Both the position numbers and the translations under genes were made by a program. Shown here piece by piece: positions 34,433-45,900 of a stretch of DNA of 64,000 nt. Each line of letters begins with the position of its first letter. The first letter of the stretch is position 1. Under the pieces are notes generated by a model. That model did not search any database. It saw nothing but the letters and a program-made list of their open reading frames with translations, and had not been told where the DNA came from. This stretch comes from Durusdinium trenchii (taxonomy: Eukaryota; Sar; Dinophyceae; Suessiales; Symbiodiniaceae), in assembly GCA_963970005.1 (NCBI GenBank), contig CAXAMN010025361.1:245648-309647 (forward strand), in the 5' to 3' direction.

Positions 34433-34858
34433 TTGTCAGCCGTCACGGCCCATCTCCATACCAATCATCCAAAGGCCCCATTTCCATGGATCAACGTTCT
34501 CCGACTTCACACGTCACCCTGGGCGTCCCGGACGAGACAGACCGCCCGGGTGGAGACTGTGGCCGTGCCATTGAGGGCAGTGTCTGGCTCCTTGGTGCCC
34601 ACGTACAGCCCTCTCTGCGTGGAAGAGGATATCATTGCCACCAAGGCCCCCCAGCGAACGGCGATAGCGATAATGGGAGCTGAGGTTCTGGGCTGTGATG
34701 GGTTGGAAGGTCAGCACTGTGAGGCAGATACAAAGCCTGAAACCTTGGGTGTAGGGTTAGTAGTGGCTGGAGACAAGGCGGGTGTGAAAACGGTGAATAA
34801 GATATCAGATATAACACATGCTATCAAAGAAATTGAGGATAACCAGAAAGGAGGGTGA
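34433..34858 (+). CDS. Unassigned open frame
   Basis: A 141-codon plus-strand frame. Its second half reads like a small soluble domain (ETLGVGLVVAGDKAGVKTVN, then KISDITHAIKEIEDN). Overlapping frames exist on both strands and no family is recognised, so the call is weak. Confidence 0.15.
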   Translation: MSAVTAHLHTNHPKAPFPWINVLRLHTSPWASRTRQTARVETVAVPLRAVSGSLVPTYSPLCVEEDIIATKAPQRTAIAIMGAEVLGCDGLEGQHCEADTKPETLGVGLVVAGDKAGVKTVNKISDITHAIKEIEDNQKGG

Positions 34859-35321
34859 GGTTTCGTAGCCCTGTGAGTGGTAGGCAAATGGTACCACAAA
34901 TGGTTCCGTTTGTTTACATGGTCTACTTTCTCCCGGACAGATTAATTTGCCACACAATGAGATTCAAGCATTCATTCGGCGATGAACCGAAGACTGCGCA
35001 CGAAGACCAACATCCACTCGAAGACTGGCACCTCGGGTTTGACTGTGATGCCTAGCAGCAGCGATTGTTCACTCAGAATTCCATGTATGGTAGAAAATGA
35101 TCCCACATGTTCTCAGTATGTTGCGTCATTTGGATCCCAAAAAGCAATCAAAGAAAACAGGTTACCAGGTGATTTGGCATTCCGAACCTCAACCTTTGGT
35201 CACGAAGCCTTCCTGTTTGAAACAAGCCAGTGGTGGCCGGGCATGGTGGTTGCAGTGCACAAATCCATAGGCCTTCCATCCAGATGAGCCTAGACTAGGC
35301 CTATAAACAATTATATACATT

Positions 35322-35407
35322 GACTTCAGAGTAGATGGCACAATCCCCCAAAGATCCCTATATAAGGACATCATTGGGTTTGTGCCATCTACTCTGAAAC
35401 CACTCTA
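35322..35407. mobile_element. Hairpin MITE-like element, copy 2
   Basis: The arms GACTTCAGAGTAGATGGCAC (35322-35341) and GTGCCATCTACTCTGAAACC (35382-35401) form an inverted repeat and match the arms of copy 1 at 34.2 kb. The loops are related: both have a C/A-rich phrase followed by TATA(T)A. Copy 2 is about 14 bp shorter. Confidence 0.65.
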
Positions 35408-35409
35408 TA

Positions 35410-38400
35410 GCTTGTTGGTTAAAGAGTTTTATCATCCAGCAGGTTGGGTACTTTCAACCTCACACCAGGGGCACACAGCATGGAAAGAAAGCTGCAACAG
35501 AAGAACACAAGCAGGCTTGAAGAACGCCGTTCGCACAGTGCCAGGCATACATGACTGACATCATTGGACAGATGACAGCGCTGGCTCAGAATAATGCCCT
35601 TCGGACTTGGCGGGACCTGAATGACCAGAACAGAGTCCACTCTGAAAATGGGAACCGTGGAGTCCTCTCCTGATGGGAAACACGTGCGACACGCCGAGTG
35701 CCGCGGTTTTCACGAAGCTGGTTTTTAAGACTTGACTCCACATTCTAAAGATGAAGACATATGAAGACCATGAATCAAAGACCTCGAGACAACCAGGAGT
35801 GTGCCTGTGAGGATTGTCATTGTAGATGTTGGTTTCGCTTCAGTTTGACAAAATTGGTCTTCGTTCGGTGCCCCGGTCTCCTAAGCAGGCAGTCTCACTT
35901 TCGTTTCTAAGCATAGACATTCTCAGACATGGTCTATTCTGCGCCAGATCTTTTGTGAGTGGATACAGCTGTCCTTGGTGTTCCAGGAGTCTATTGAATG
36001 TGTAATGCCACACCTACTAGTACTGGTGCAACCGCTTTCTTTCATCCTGCGCACCTACTAGTACTGTACCAAGATAGGTATGATAAATGGGGATTTCAGG
36101 TTTCTGCATGAATCTGTTCTCTGGAAGTGGAGATAGATAATGCTCATGACAACCTCTAAGAGATTGAGCCTCTTGGGTATATTCAACGACCAGGGCCAGG
36201 GTAATAGGTTTTGATAGGTTTTGGGGGGGTAATGTTTTGCATATGAAGGATGTCTCAGGGATACTTAACAGGGATACTTAGGGGCGGATTCCACCAAAAA
36301 AGACTTGCTGCGTCGGAGATTCTACTAAGTCGGGGCCATGTGGTTCCATGTTCCATTCAAGCGACCCAGCTGGCAGAGCACCGAGTTCCGCTCGGTTTCG
36401 CTGCTCAGAACACCTGCAACAGTTCGAACTCTGGTGGAAAGCGCCGGCTGTCCAAGCAGACTTCGGAGGCAGGGAAAACCAGGGAGAGGCGGAGAGACGA
36501 GTTTCAGCGTGAGTCAGCGCGACGCGCGCGGCAGGGGAGTCAGAAAGCCTTTTTTTTTGCATGTGGATGAGTTCCCAGCAAATGATTTTGGTACAGACCA
36601 GAACTCTTCTAAGGGGAACTGGGCAAATACTGACGTTTCTTCGTTGGACACGCCTTGAAGATTTCGGGTTGGCCTCCCAGGTACGGAAATGTTGCTGCTC
36701 GATTCTCACTTCGGACATCCTGCCAATGCTTGAAAGCCCATCTCACATCGAACATCACCCGAAGAAAAAAACAGCTCTCGAGCCAGTCTAAACCGTCACT
36801 GAAAGGATTCCAGGCTCACATATGGTACGGACACATCTCTTACGGGCCTTTTCGCGGGGCCACCTTGTGGCAGTTCCCAAACATTCCCAACCCATCTATC
36901 GCTCTGTGTTGCCCGCCCAAGAACAGATCCAGTCTACTGTAATCTTGGATAGTCACGGGATGTCGACGGCTTTTTTGTTCCAGCGGCCCAGCGGAGGTTA
37001 ACCGCCGATCCACATGTGAGATGTTGTGGGATCGGAATGTGGGCTGTCTTCCCAGGGCCGGGATCCACATACCCTCCCAGAAGGTACTTAACCCTCGAAG
37101 CCCGTGTCTCCAAGCACCGTCTCAGAGGATATGTGGATTGGATCCATATCTAAATCCTAAATGTCAAAGTCTTCTGGTCTTCTGGTCACTGGTCTTCTCG
37201 ACCTGACGGACTCGCTGCAGAGACTTGTTTCCGACGATCATGGACCCGTTTTTTGACTCCACTTTCCTGTACAAACACAAAGGGTGCCTGCTACTACGGT
37301 TGTTTTGGTTGAGTGATACTCACATATACTCACTCTCATGAGCGCAACAATTTCCACGTTTGGCAATTGACACATCTCAATCCCTGCACCTCAATGGCCC
37401 GAAGGACTTCCCTCGTGTCGACCGGAACGTTTTGCAGCCAAGGCGGATGAGTTGCTGAAGGGCTGGCGTGCCGCGGAACGTGCTCAGGCGCGCTGATCAT
37501 GGGTGCATCATGTTGCATCCTGTTCATGCGCTCCATGGAAGGGGTGCAAATTGGCGGTCAGAAGTTGAGAAGATTTGACAAGATCCGCCATGATCCGCCA
37601 TTCCGCCGAGAGCGACCAGGAGTGCAATTCTTTGGTTCACGTGACCATGATCATGACATGATGACTCATAGCTTTTGGCGCAGGTGTCTTCACAGTCCTA
37701 TGTGTTGAATGAAATATTGTGAAATGAATGCTGTCGATATGGTTCTTTCTCAGTCTTGGCCCTGTTTCACCTGCAAAGACACCATTTTCGGGTTCTATGA
37801 ATCCTGGGATTAGTAATTAGATGTAGACTTACCCTAGAGAAGGTTCTGAGAAAGAGGTCCAACTGGATGTTGTGATATGATATATACTTGGTAAATGGTT
37901 TGTATCCACTTTGACTGCACTTGCAATCAGGTTTCTAAGCCTCTTAATCGTTGGCGTGTGAATGTCTTCTTCACCAAGGCCAAGCTACGGCTAGAAGTGA
38001 ACACCGATGTCTTGTGCTCTGATTCAGCGTGTTCAATGACGTTCAGAACCAGAAAGCCTTCATCTTAAAGTCCCTTTGGTCAACGCCAACGCGTCGTGCG
38101 GTTTCTTTCCGTCTCCTCCGACCCGTCCACTCCGGATTTGAACTCCAGGGCAAGCCTCCTCCGACGATGCTCCAGCTGATTCAGCGCAAGAACGAGGCCG
38201 AGTGGTTGATCAAGACCCGCAAGGCCGGAATCCATCGCCGCTGAAGGCCGAAGGCTCCGTTGAATCGGCTGAGAAGAAGCTGCATCCAAAGACATCCAAA
38301 GAGAAGAATTGAGGTGCAATCCCCCTTCAAAGAAGCTGCATTGTCAAACACACATTTATGTTCTGGGTCTGGCATGGTCTGGCATAGAAGCTCCCACTTG

Positions 38401-39190
38401 CGTTGGACGGGCGGATGTGAGCAGAGTGATACATATATCATATATCGTCATATATCAATCAGATACTTCTTGCCTGAAGAAAACACCTTGATCATCCTTG
38501 ATCCCTAATAAGAAGCACACCTGTGGCCCGGCAAGTATCCCATGCAGAGTGCTTTGGTGTGGAGAGCTGCGATCAAAAACGACGCCGTGGACCGCGGGCC
38601 AGGCCGCCAAGCAAAGAGCCGCCCAACAGAAGAGAAGGCACCAGCCAACCCTGCGTGGAGAAGGGTGGACCACCAATGAATGAATGACCAGCAGTGAATG
38701 ACGATTGAATTTAACATGTAGTCATCCAAAAGCCTGGCTGCCTGGCTTTACTCTGTTTATCTCTTTTTGAAGCGAAGAAACTAGGTTTGCCAGGCTTGCT
38801 GGGTCGATCTGTATTTTCTCAAATCGCGAGACACATCATCTGTGGCCACACTCATGTGCCCCCTATAGATGGTAGATTCTATATTATACTATAAAATGTA
38901 ATATAAATAGCAGGCCAGGACTCCAGGACCTTACAACTTAGGTGGTTTATGGACTGTCCAGTGCCACGGGTCCGTGGGTCGAAACCTTTGGACAAAAAAC
39001 GGACCCCATGTTCGCAGCTGGAGGGCCGAAACACAGGGTCCAGGGTCCACAGGCGACATGGAGTTGTTTGGAACATGGTTCACATCATTTCACCCCCAAA
39101 ACACCTGCTGTATAGGGATGGATGTATATATATATATATGCGAATGGAAGTGCAGCGACACGTACAGTGCAACTTGTACATATATATGTA
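35410..39190. other. No gene supported
   Basis: Frames are short or overlap on opposite strands (for example 36.3-36.7 kb). There is no repeat structure beyond short AT runs. Confidence 0.4.
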
Positions 39191-39200
39191 CCATATGTAC

Positions 39201-39211
39201 TTTGGCTCAAG
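39201..39211 (+). other. 11-nt match to the 3' end of the dinoflagellate spliced leader
   Basis: TTTGGCTCAAG equals the last 11 nucleotides of the conserved dinoflagellate trans-spliced leader. It is the only such match I found in the window. Relict leaders mark retroposed mRNAs in dinoflagellates, but an 11-mer can occur by chance. Confidence 0.25.
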
Positions 39212-40590
39212 GATCAAGCGACTAGAAAAGGTGCGGTTTCCGTTCCGACGCTACGCCGCTTATGGACCGTCAGTGATAGCTTCAAACTTCGCTGATTAAG
39301 ATCCACTCGCAATATATATACAGTACTATATATATATATATATAGAGAGAGAGTAGAACCCTTTTCTATAGGGGATTTGTGATTCTCTATGAAGTAGTTC
39401 AGGATTTCAGGATCTTACGAACGGGAACAGACCTGCAACCTCCTGCAACCTCCTGCAACATCCAAAGAGTCGATGACGCATGACTCTTTGGGCGAAGACA
39501 TGACTCTTTGGGTCAAGACATTTCTCCGCCCGGTTGGGTTTTAGGGACTGAGATTTCGCCCAGTGAGCGACCCGAAAAGCGCCTCTCGACCGCTGCTCAT
39601 GTGCCATCTCACCGTGTCACGGAAATAGACACATGGCATGGGACATGTTTTTTCTTACCCCAAGAACAGGCAAGAACAGGGTGCTCCGTTTAGAAACAGG
39701 ACCAGCAAATGAATCCACATAAGAGGTTAAAAACGAAAAACACAAAGGTCACCGAAGGACCTGTTAATTTTGCCCTGTCATGCCCCTCCTCCGGCTGTGT
39801 CCGTGTGCGTTTCGTGAGACAGGAAGCCCCATCCGCCCCATCCGCCCGTTCGGCAGCCAGGAAGCTGTCGGGTCAGGCAGGGAACTGAACACCGGACTTG
39901 GACTTTAAACACCTCTTTTTGGTGTGTGGTTTTTAATAGGAGACCTGTGGGGAGGCCAAATTCGACGTGGGTTTGGGCATGTTTTGGCCTATGTTACCTA
40001 TGTTCCTTCTTCTGGTCTGGGGGCCTTTGGGGACTCCGATTCTGATACCCACTCATCTTGGGAGCATTCTTGATGAGGACTTGTCGGAAGAACTCCAGAG
40101 ATTTGGTTGTTTTTGCAGTAGTTTTGTTGTGACAGGAACCATGGCCAAAGGATTTTGGACCGAAGGCTTTAGCTCGAGGAGAATAAGTGCATGGCTTATC
40201 ATGGTCGTCTTGGACTTAACATGAACCCCCGAGTCCAGAGTGGACATCCCCGTCCAAATGGGGAGAATTGGAATTTGGCTTATCATGCTTGGAGACTCAT
40301 AGTATCAAGTATGAAGCATGGAATGTAACTGTGATATCGTGAGTGAAATAAACTCATTATAGCCATGATGCAAGTAGTCATGACATACAGTGCCGGCAGC
40401 TCATTCTCCCTTTGCTACAATAGGATCTAAACTGTGTCGAGGTGGGTGTGTGTGTGTGTGTGTTTATTTGCTCAGCATTCAGCATGCTTATTTCCAATTG
40501 TTTCATATTATTTCCCTCATGTGTAGCGGACACATACAGTACATTTCCCATGAGTGACCCACTTCAATCTGCAGTGAGACATCTCGAGAA
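39212..40590. other. No gene supported; AT/GA microsatellite
   Basis: Downstream of the possible leader relic the frame is open to 39297 only. A (TA)n(GA)n run lies at about 39328-39353 and a (GT)n run at 40444-40463. Confidence 0.4.
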
Positions 40591-40593
40591 CAA

Positions 40594-42050
40594 CCGGTGG
40601 GCCTGCCACCAGGGGGTGTGGATCCTTGCAATTGCAACTGTCACGTTCAACTAATGCATCAGAATGCCCTTCCCAAACACGACTAATGGGACTGGAATAC
40701 GTGATTTTAATACATGCCTGCATTGACCCCCGCAAACCACCCGAATGTAGGCATCCATCCATGAAGTGTTTGCGCTTCTGAAAGACCGTTCTGCTTCAAC
40801 GCTTTGTGAAGCACCTCTTGGGTCCACCGGTTGGAATGCTTTTGAAGACGGTGCCCACCCCGGACCGGGATGAGTTGAAGACTCCGGAGCACTCCGGCCT
40901 CAACCAAGTCCACATTCTGACCAAAATACCTGCCTTGACCTGGTAAGTACAGCTAAAGAGCGTCCAAATGCAATTTCACCCTGTTCGGACAATGACAGGA
41001 TAAAGGGATGCTTTTCAACTGGGTGGTGCTTGTAAGATCTCACCTTCGAATCCCCTCATGCCGTGACCTCCGTTCGACCGGCCCCACACCGAAGGAGCAC
41101 TACTTGGTTCAAGGTGAGGTGACGTTCTCCAGTGAGAAGTTCCTTGGAACATGGCGGTTTTTCACAATCCTTGGAACATGTGTTCTGTTTCATTCGGAAT
41201 TTCCTGTAAAATTCTTTCATGGATCTCCAGCCTAATAGCAAAGGCCTCCATCCTTGTTGTTTCGAACGAACTTGGGAGTGCAACTAGCTGATGAACAGGA
41301 GGCGAGATTCGATGAAACATAGATAGTATTTTTCTAGCACGCTCTTGGTCTACCTGGTCGTGACTGGAACTCAAAGGGTGCCTATCGAGATGATTTGGAT
41401 GATGATGTCCACCATGTTGAATAATGTTTTGAAGTTATATATATATTCCCAGTAGACTTGGAACCCGACTCAAACTCATAGATCTAAGGACTTGCGGTGA
41501 CTTTGACACGGCCTTCTCTGGCGTCGCGGATGGTGAGTGGCAGAGCAACTGTGGCCGCAAGATGGGTGGGGGGGTAGAGGAAGCTACTAACTACTAGGAA
41601 CAATGTTCGCTACTATGGGCTCCTGGCATCGCTACTAGGAGCAAGGACGCTACTAGGGTCTCCTGGCCGTACTACTAGGAACAAGAAGCTAATAGGAGCT
41701 TTTTCGCCAAAATGGGTTTCGGTTTTTTGTGCCTGAAACTTTCGATGCTTCGGTGAGTTCCAGGAGACCTCCTCATTTCAGTGCCCGACCCTGGTTGACC
41801 ACAGAGAGAATGAACACCATAGACTACTCTACCAGGGTTTGGCTCCGGATTATGATCCACAGCCAAGTGATCATAACCTGAACCCCTTTAACTTCCGATC
41901 TTGTATTTTGCGACACGTACAGCAACGATTGGCACCAACAAGCGCCCTCATGTGCAGTGTACGCGTACTTGTGTGATTTATTCACCTGTGTGCCCGAGTT
42001 GGCACACTCCGCGCTTTGTTCGTGAACAACTGGAATCCCTGGCCATTTTT
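40594..42050. repeat. Segmental duplication, copy 1
   Basis: This block aligns along its length with 62781-64000, in direct orientation. Long shared stretches lie at 40733-40925, 41020-41150, 41228-41310, 41380-41415, 41490-41560 and 41745-42050. The plus strand keeps a common reading (LLKTVPTPDRDELKTPEHS, then LNQVHILTKIPA, later FNWVVLVRS, then FSSEKFLGT) in both copies, though each copy has interruptions. On the minus strand a short frame of 66-68 codons is also open in both. I cannot name a protein. Confidence 0.8.
41567..41703. repeat. CTACTAG-type array present only in copy 1 of the duplication
   Basis: Six CTACTA-type units at 17-22 bp spacing lie where copy 2 has only about 40 bp of unrelated sequence. 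This marks the array as a later insertion or expansion. Confidence 0.65.
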
Positions 42051-42054
42051 ATGT

Positions 42055-42714
42055 TTCTGCATGTTCTGTTCATGTTCATGTAGGTCACAGAAACTCATAC
42101 CCTCCCTATCCCTCAAACCGTGGAAGCAGGCCGCAGACCCTCCCGGAAAGTCTTCAGCGGATTAGTGGCCGAACTGTTCCATACATCCACGATTTGTGTC
42201 AGGAGGTGCGGATCCAAGTCATTAGTCCTTTACGCAAAAAAGATACCGGGGCTCAGGCGCCCCCTGCATTGATGGTGCATTGCACGGGGGCACCAAGTGG
42301 AGGCGTTGTCAGACGTGTTTATATAAAGGTTGTTGTGCAATGTCTTTGTTGCAGTTGGATTCGCACATTCATACAGATTCATACCAAAATACGATGTCAT
42401 GGCCCTACTACCCACCCCACGATCACCCGGTATGTATAAGTAAGGATTCACGTGCTCTATTTGCGCTTAATTAATTGAGGGTGCAGTTGCCATGCTCCAT
42501 ACCCACCCGACCCAAAGCAAGCTTTGCTTGACGGAAAAGCAAACAAAATCCATTGCAGGTGTCTACCACACTGGTACCTCTATAGTCTTGGGGTTATAAC
42601 CACATGATCGTGCCCCGGCTCAAGTAGGTTGAGCCGTGAATCCTCCTGAATAACTTTTTGGCAGTTGCCATCGTTTGTGTTCCATTTGCCAGGACATGTC
42701 ATGACGTTTGCAAC
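42055..42714. other. No gene supported
   Basis: No domain or repeat noticed. Confidence 0.4.
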
Positions 42715-42715
42715 T

Positions 42716-42905
42716 GATGTATATATATATATGTGTATATGTATGTATGTTTGTCTATAGATAGATAGATAGATAGGTAGATAGATAGATAGTTAGATAG
42801 AGAGAGATATATATATATATAGAGAGAGATAGAGAGATGGACAAATAGATAGATAGATATAGATATAGATATAGATACATGGAGATAGAGATAGATGGAT
42901 AGATG
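42716..42905. repeat. GATA / AT / GA microsatellite
   Basis: AT and GTAT runs pass into GATA repeats, then TATA, AGAGAG and further GATA units. The minus-strand frame across it is poly-Ser/Tyr/Leu/Ile and is not a gene. Confidence 0.95.
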
Positions 42906-45900
42906 TCAAAACTACACACACTGCCGAAGAGCACACACACACACTCTATCAAGCGTCTTCGCCACAGGAATTTACCACGCGATGTTCATTGCAGCCTTGG
43001 GCACGGACTGGGGGAACGGGGCGAGGTGTGTGGTGAAAAGAACCAAGAACTGCATGAGCTGAAAGACCAGACATATGTTCCCTTCTTGCTTCTCCACACT
43101 TGGGCACTTTCAAAATCTCATGAACATGCTTGCGGGAAGCATGCCTTTGCGGCAACATAGTCAAGCTTGGTCAAACAATAATGCTCCCCCAACTGATCAT
43201 CGCTGCCAGGTTTGGGTTTGACATGACTGTTTGAGATTGGTCTGCATGTGATCAACTCAAGTCGGGAACGTTGTGATGTTTGTTAGGGTTTCGATGTCAG
43301 AAGGTTAGAAGGTTCAAAAAGGCGGAGGTTCGTTTGGTGGGAAGGCATGACGGGATGTTTGCGCTGGATTGCCCATGATTTCCGCTGGATGAAACCCTTA
43401 AACGGTGTTTGCGTTGTTTCAGAGATGGCATGACCCACCTTAGGGGTGTTTCGGTTTGGAGGCTCCAGAGGTTCCTCATGGTTCCTCGTTCCGCCACTGT
43501 AGGAATGTGCGATGCATCCATAGCGGTCCATGACCTTGTTCCTCGCAGGATTCCACGGAGATGGTGGAGAAGCACTTTCAATATGAACCAAAGTGCAATG
43601 ACGCGCAGATGCAGTGCAGATGGGGGCAGAAGAGTTTTGTTGCGATGAAGATGACATGATTTGTAAGAAGCCTCGGAAGTAGACGGCGACCTGTTGGGAT
43701 AATTATGAGATGTTTTTTGTTGCAGAACTCTTTTGGTTGTCCCCATGAACAATCAACTGGATCTTCGGACCCCAAAAAACCTGGTCCATCAGGGTCATCA
43801 AGAAATCAGGACCTGTTGCAGGGTCAGCTTCTTTGCGTTTCCTTTTACAACTTCTGTTTGGATGCCAAACCGCCAAACCCAATGGCCGGGTTGGATGGCC
43901 TAAAGAAGCAAAGCCGCAAAACCCAAGGGTGGGTACCACGACTTGTGGACAGCTATCTCAGAGCGAACGCTTCCCAAAACCGGCACCTTCCCACATATTG
44001 TGGGGGGTATCCACAAGGGCGGGGGGTCTCCCTATTTTAATACACACTCCAAGTTGATTCAATTTGATTGAGTGTTTTTGCTTCCCATTCAGGGTGTAAG
44101 GACTTGTTGCCGGGCATTTTGGTTGGTGTTTCCATTGTGCTGCTGGGGAAGGCAGGTTCTCGTGTACCAGCTCACCATGCCTACGAGAATCCCTACATTG
44201 GAGGAACCCCGACTTTTGAATCTAAGCCAAGCTAAGACCCATTGGTTGGGTGCTCTCCCTATTCTGATATGCACACACCATTTTTGGTTCCTCGGAATTC
44301 CTCGTGGTAGGGTGGAACTTGATGTCCTGGCGAGGCTCCATAAAAAGAATTTACTTAGCCATCCGGAAGCAAGATGCAATGGACCAGATTCCCCTTGCGT
44401 ATGTCTTCGCATGAAAACTGACATGAAGTGGGAAGACGTTTGAAGTCCAGGAAACTGGTTTTAGCCTGTTCTAAGTTATCGTTGAACAATACAGAACATG
44501 AATAAACGGAGTTAGAATGTGTAGATAGAACAAACTGATCTGAGAAGACATTGGACAACATATTGTCGTGCTATCGAATCATTCATGGGAGCATTTACCT
44601 CTCCTGTGTTTGCTTCAGTTAGATCTTTTGTACTATCTACTACCACTTGTACTGTCACACGTGTTAAGTGCTACCCTGGTTTTGCTTGCAGCACGGTGCC
44701 ATGCTGCAGTTGTATTTGTGATTGTGATTGTTGCTGTTGCTGCTGTTCTGGATTAGTGGATCGATGTGGATCGATATGTCCTGGTTTGTTTGATAAATAG
44801 TTTCAGTACAATACTGGTTGATACTCTTGTGGTTCTTGTGACAAGATTTGTATTCTCTCGCAGATAGAATATACAGTTCAATCAGGACCAGCAGATTTTA
44901 TTTGTGCCCGATTCTCACTGCATTTGCTGGCTACCTCTCTGCTTGGGGGTTGAGTTTGAATATTTAGATTCAGATATATAACATGTTTTTCCTATAGCAA
45001 GTTGTAACATGTTGTAACTGCTTTCGTCCTAGTTGGAGTCTATGCCTTAGCTACATCTCGTCCTAGTTAGTGTCAGCTTTGGATATAGCCCTGGGACGTC
45101 CGCGTCTTCCGGATCATCCCATGACTGGGCCGATCGAACGGTGGCCACGGTAATGGATACCATAACCGGGACGATGGCGACCCATCTGGAGTCAACAAGA
45201 CTTTCACGGCATTTACGGTACATGTGAGGGAACAATGGGTAAGAATTGGGTCGATATCCCGGCCACATACCCTCTGAAAAGGTGATTGGATACATGTTCT
45301 TTGACGTAGGATAAATCACTCCCCGTTCAAGGTCAACAAGGTCAAGAAGGTTTGAGATTAGAGGTATTGGAGACCAGATCTCCCTACTAAACATGATGAC
45401 CTCATGGATGAAATTCTGTGTATGTAAACCATGAGGCCTGTGTGAAAGGCACTCTTAGTACACGTTGCGAGCTTGAAAACCTGTAAAATGTTGATTGATT
45501 TTAATAAGGGAACATGATAGAATTTTGCTAGAGGGTTTATAGGGATTGTAGAACAAAGGTTGTTTGGCAGAACATTGGCTTCAAACGATATATAATGAAC
45601 AATTCTGCCTTTTTCGGGTGCAAATAGGCTTGATGAATAGGGGGGCAGTTTTTGTATGTTTTTGCCAATAAACATTACTTTTATTAAAGGATGTCAATGT
45701 GGAAATTCATGCTTTAAACTAGTTCAGTATTGGGGGCTCGAGCTGGCTAAGCTTCATTAATATGGGGAGGTTACTGAATCCTAGGTGCGCATTCCGTGGA
45801 TCCCTTGCCACATGCACGGAGGTCAGTGGATCAAGCTCCTTCGCCGATAGATTGGCCCAAGTACACTCCTTAAACATGAAGGTCACCGGGATTTCCAAAA

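Noticed and set aside
42755-42952. Ser/Tyr/Leu-rich minus-strand frame
   Set aside because: Translation of the GATA microsatellite.
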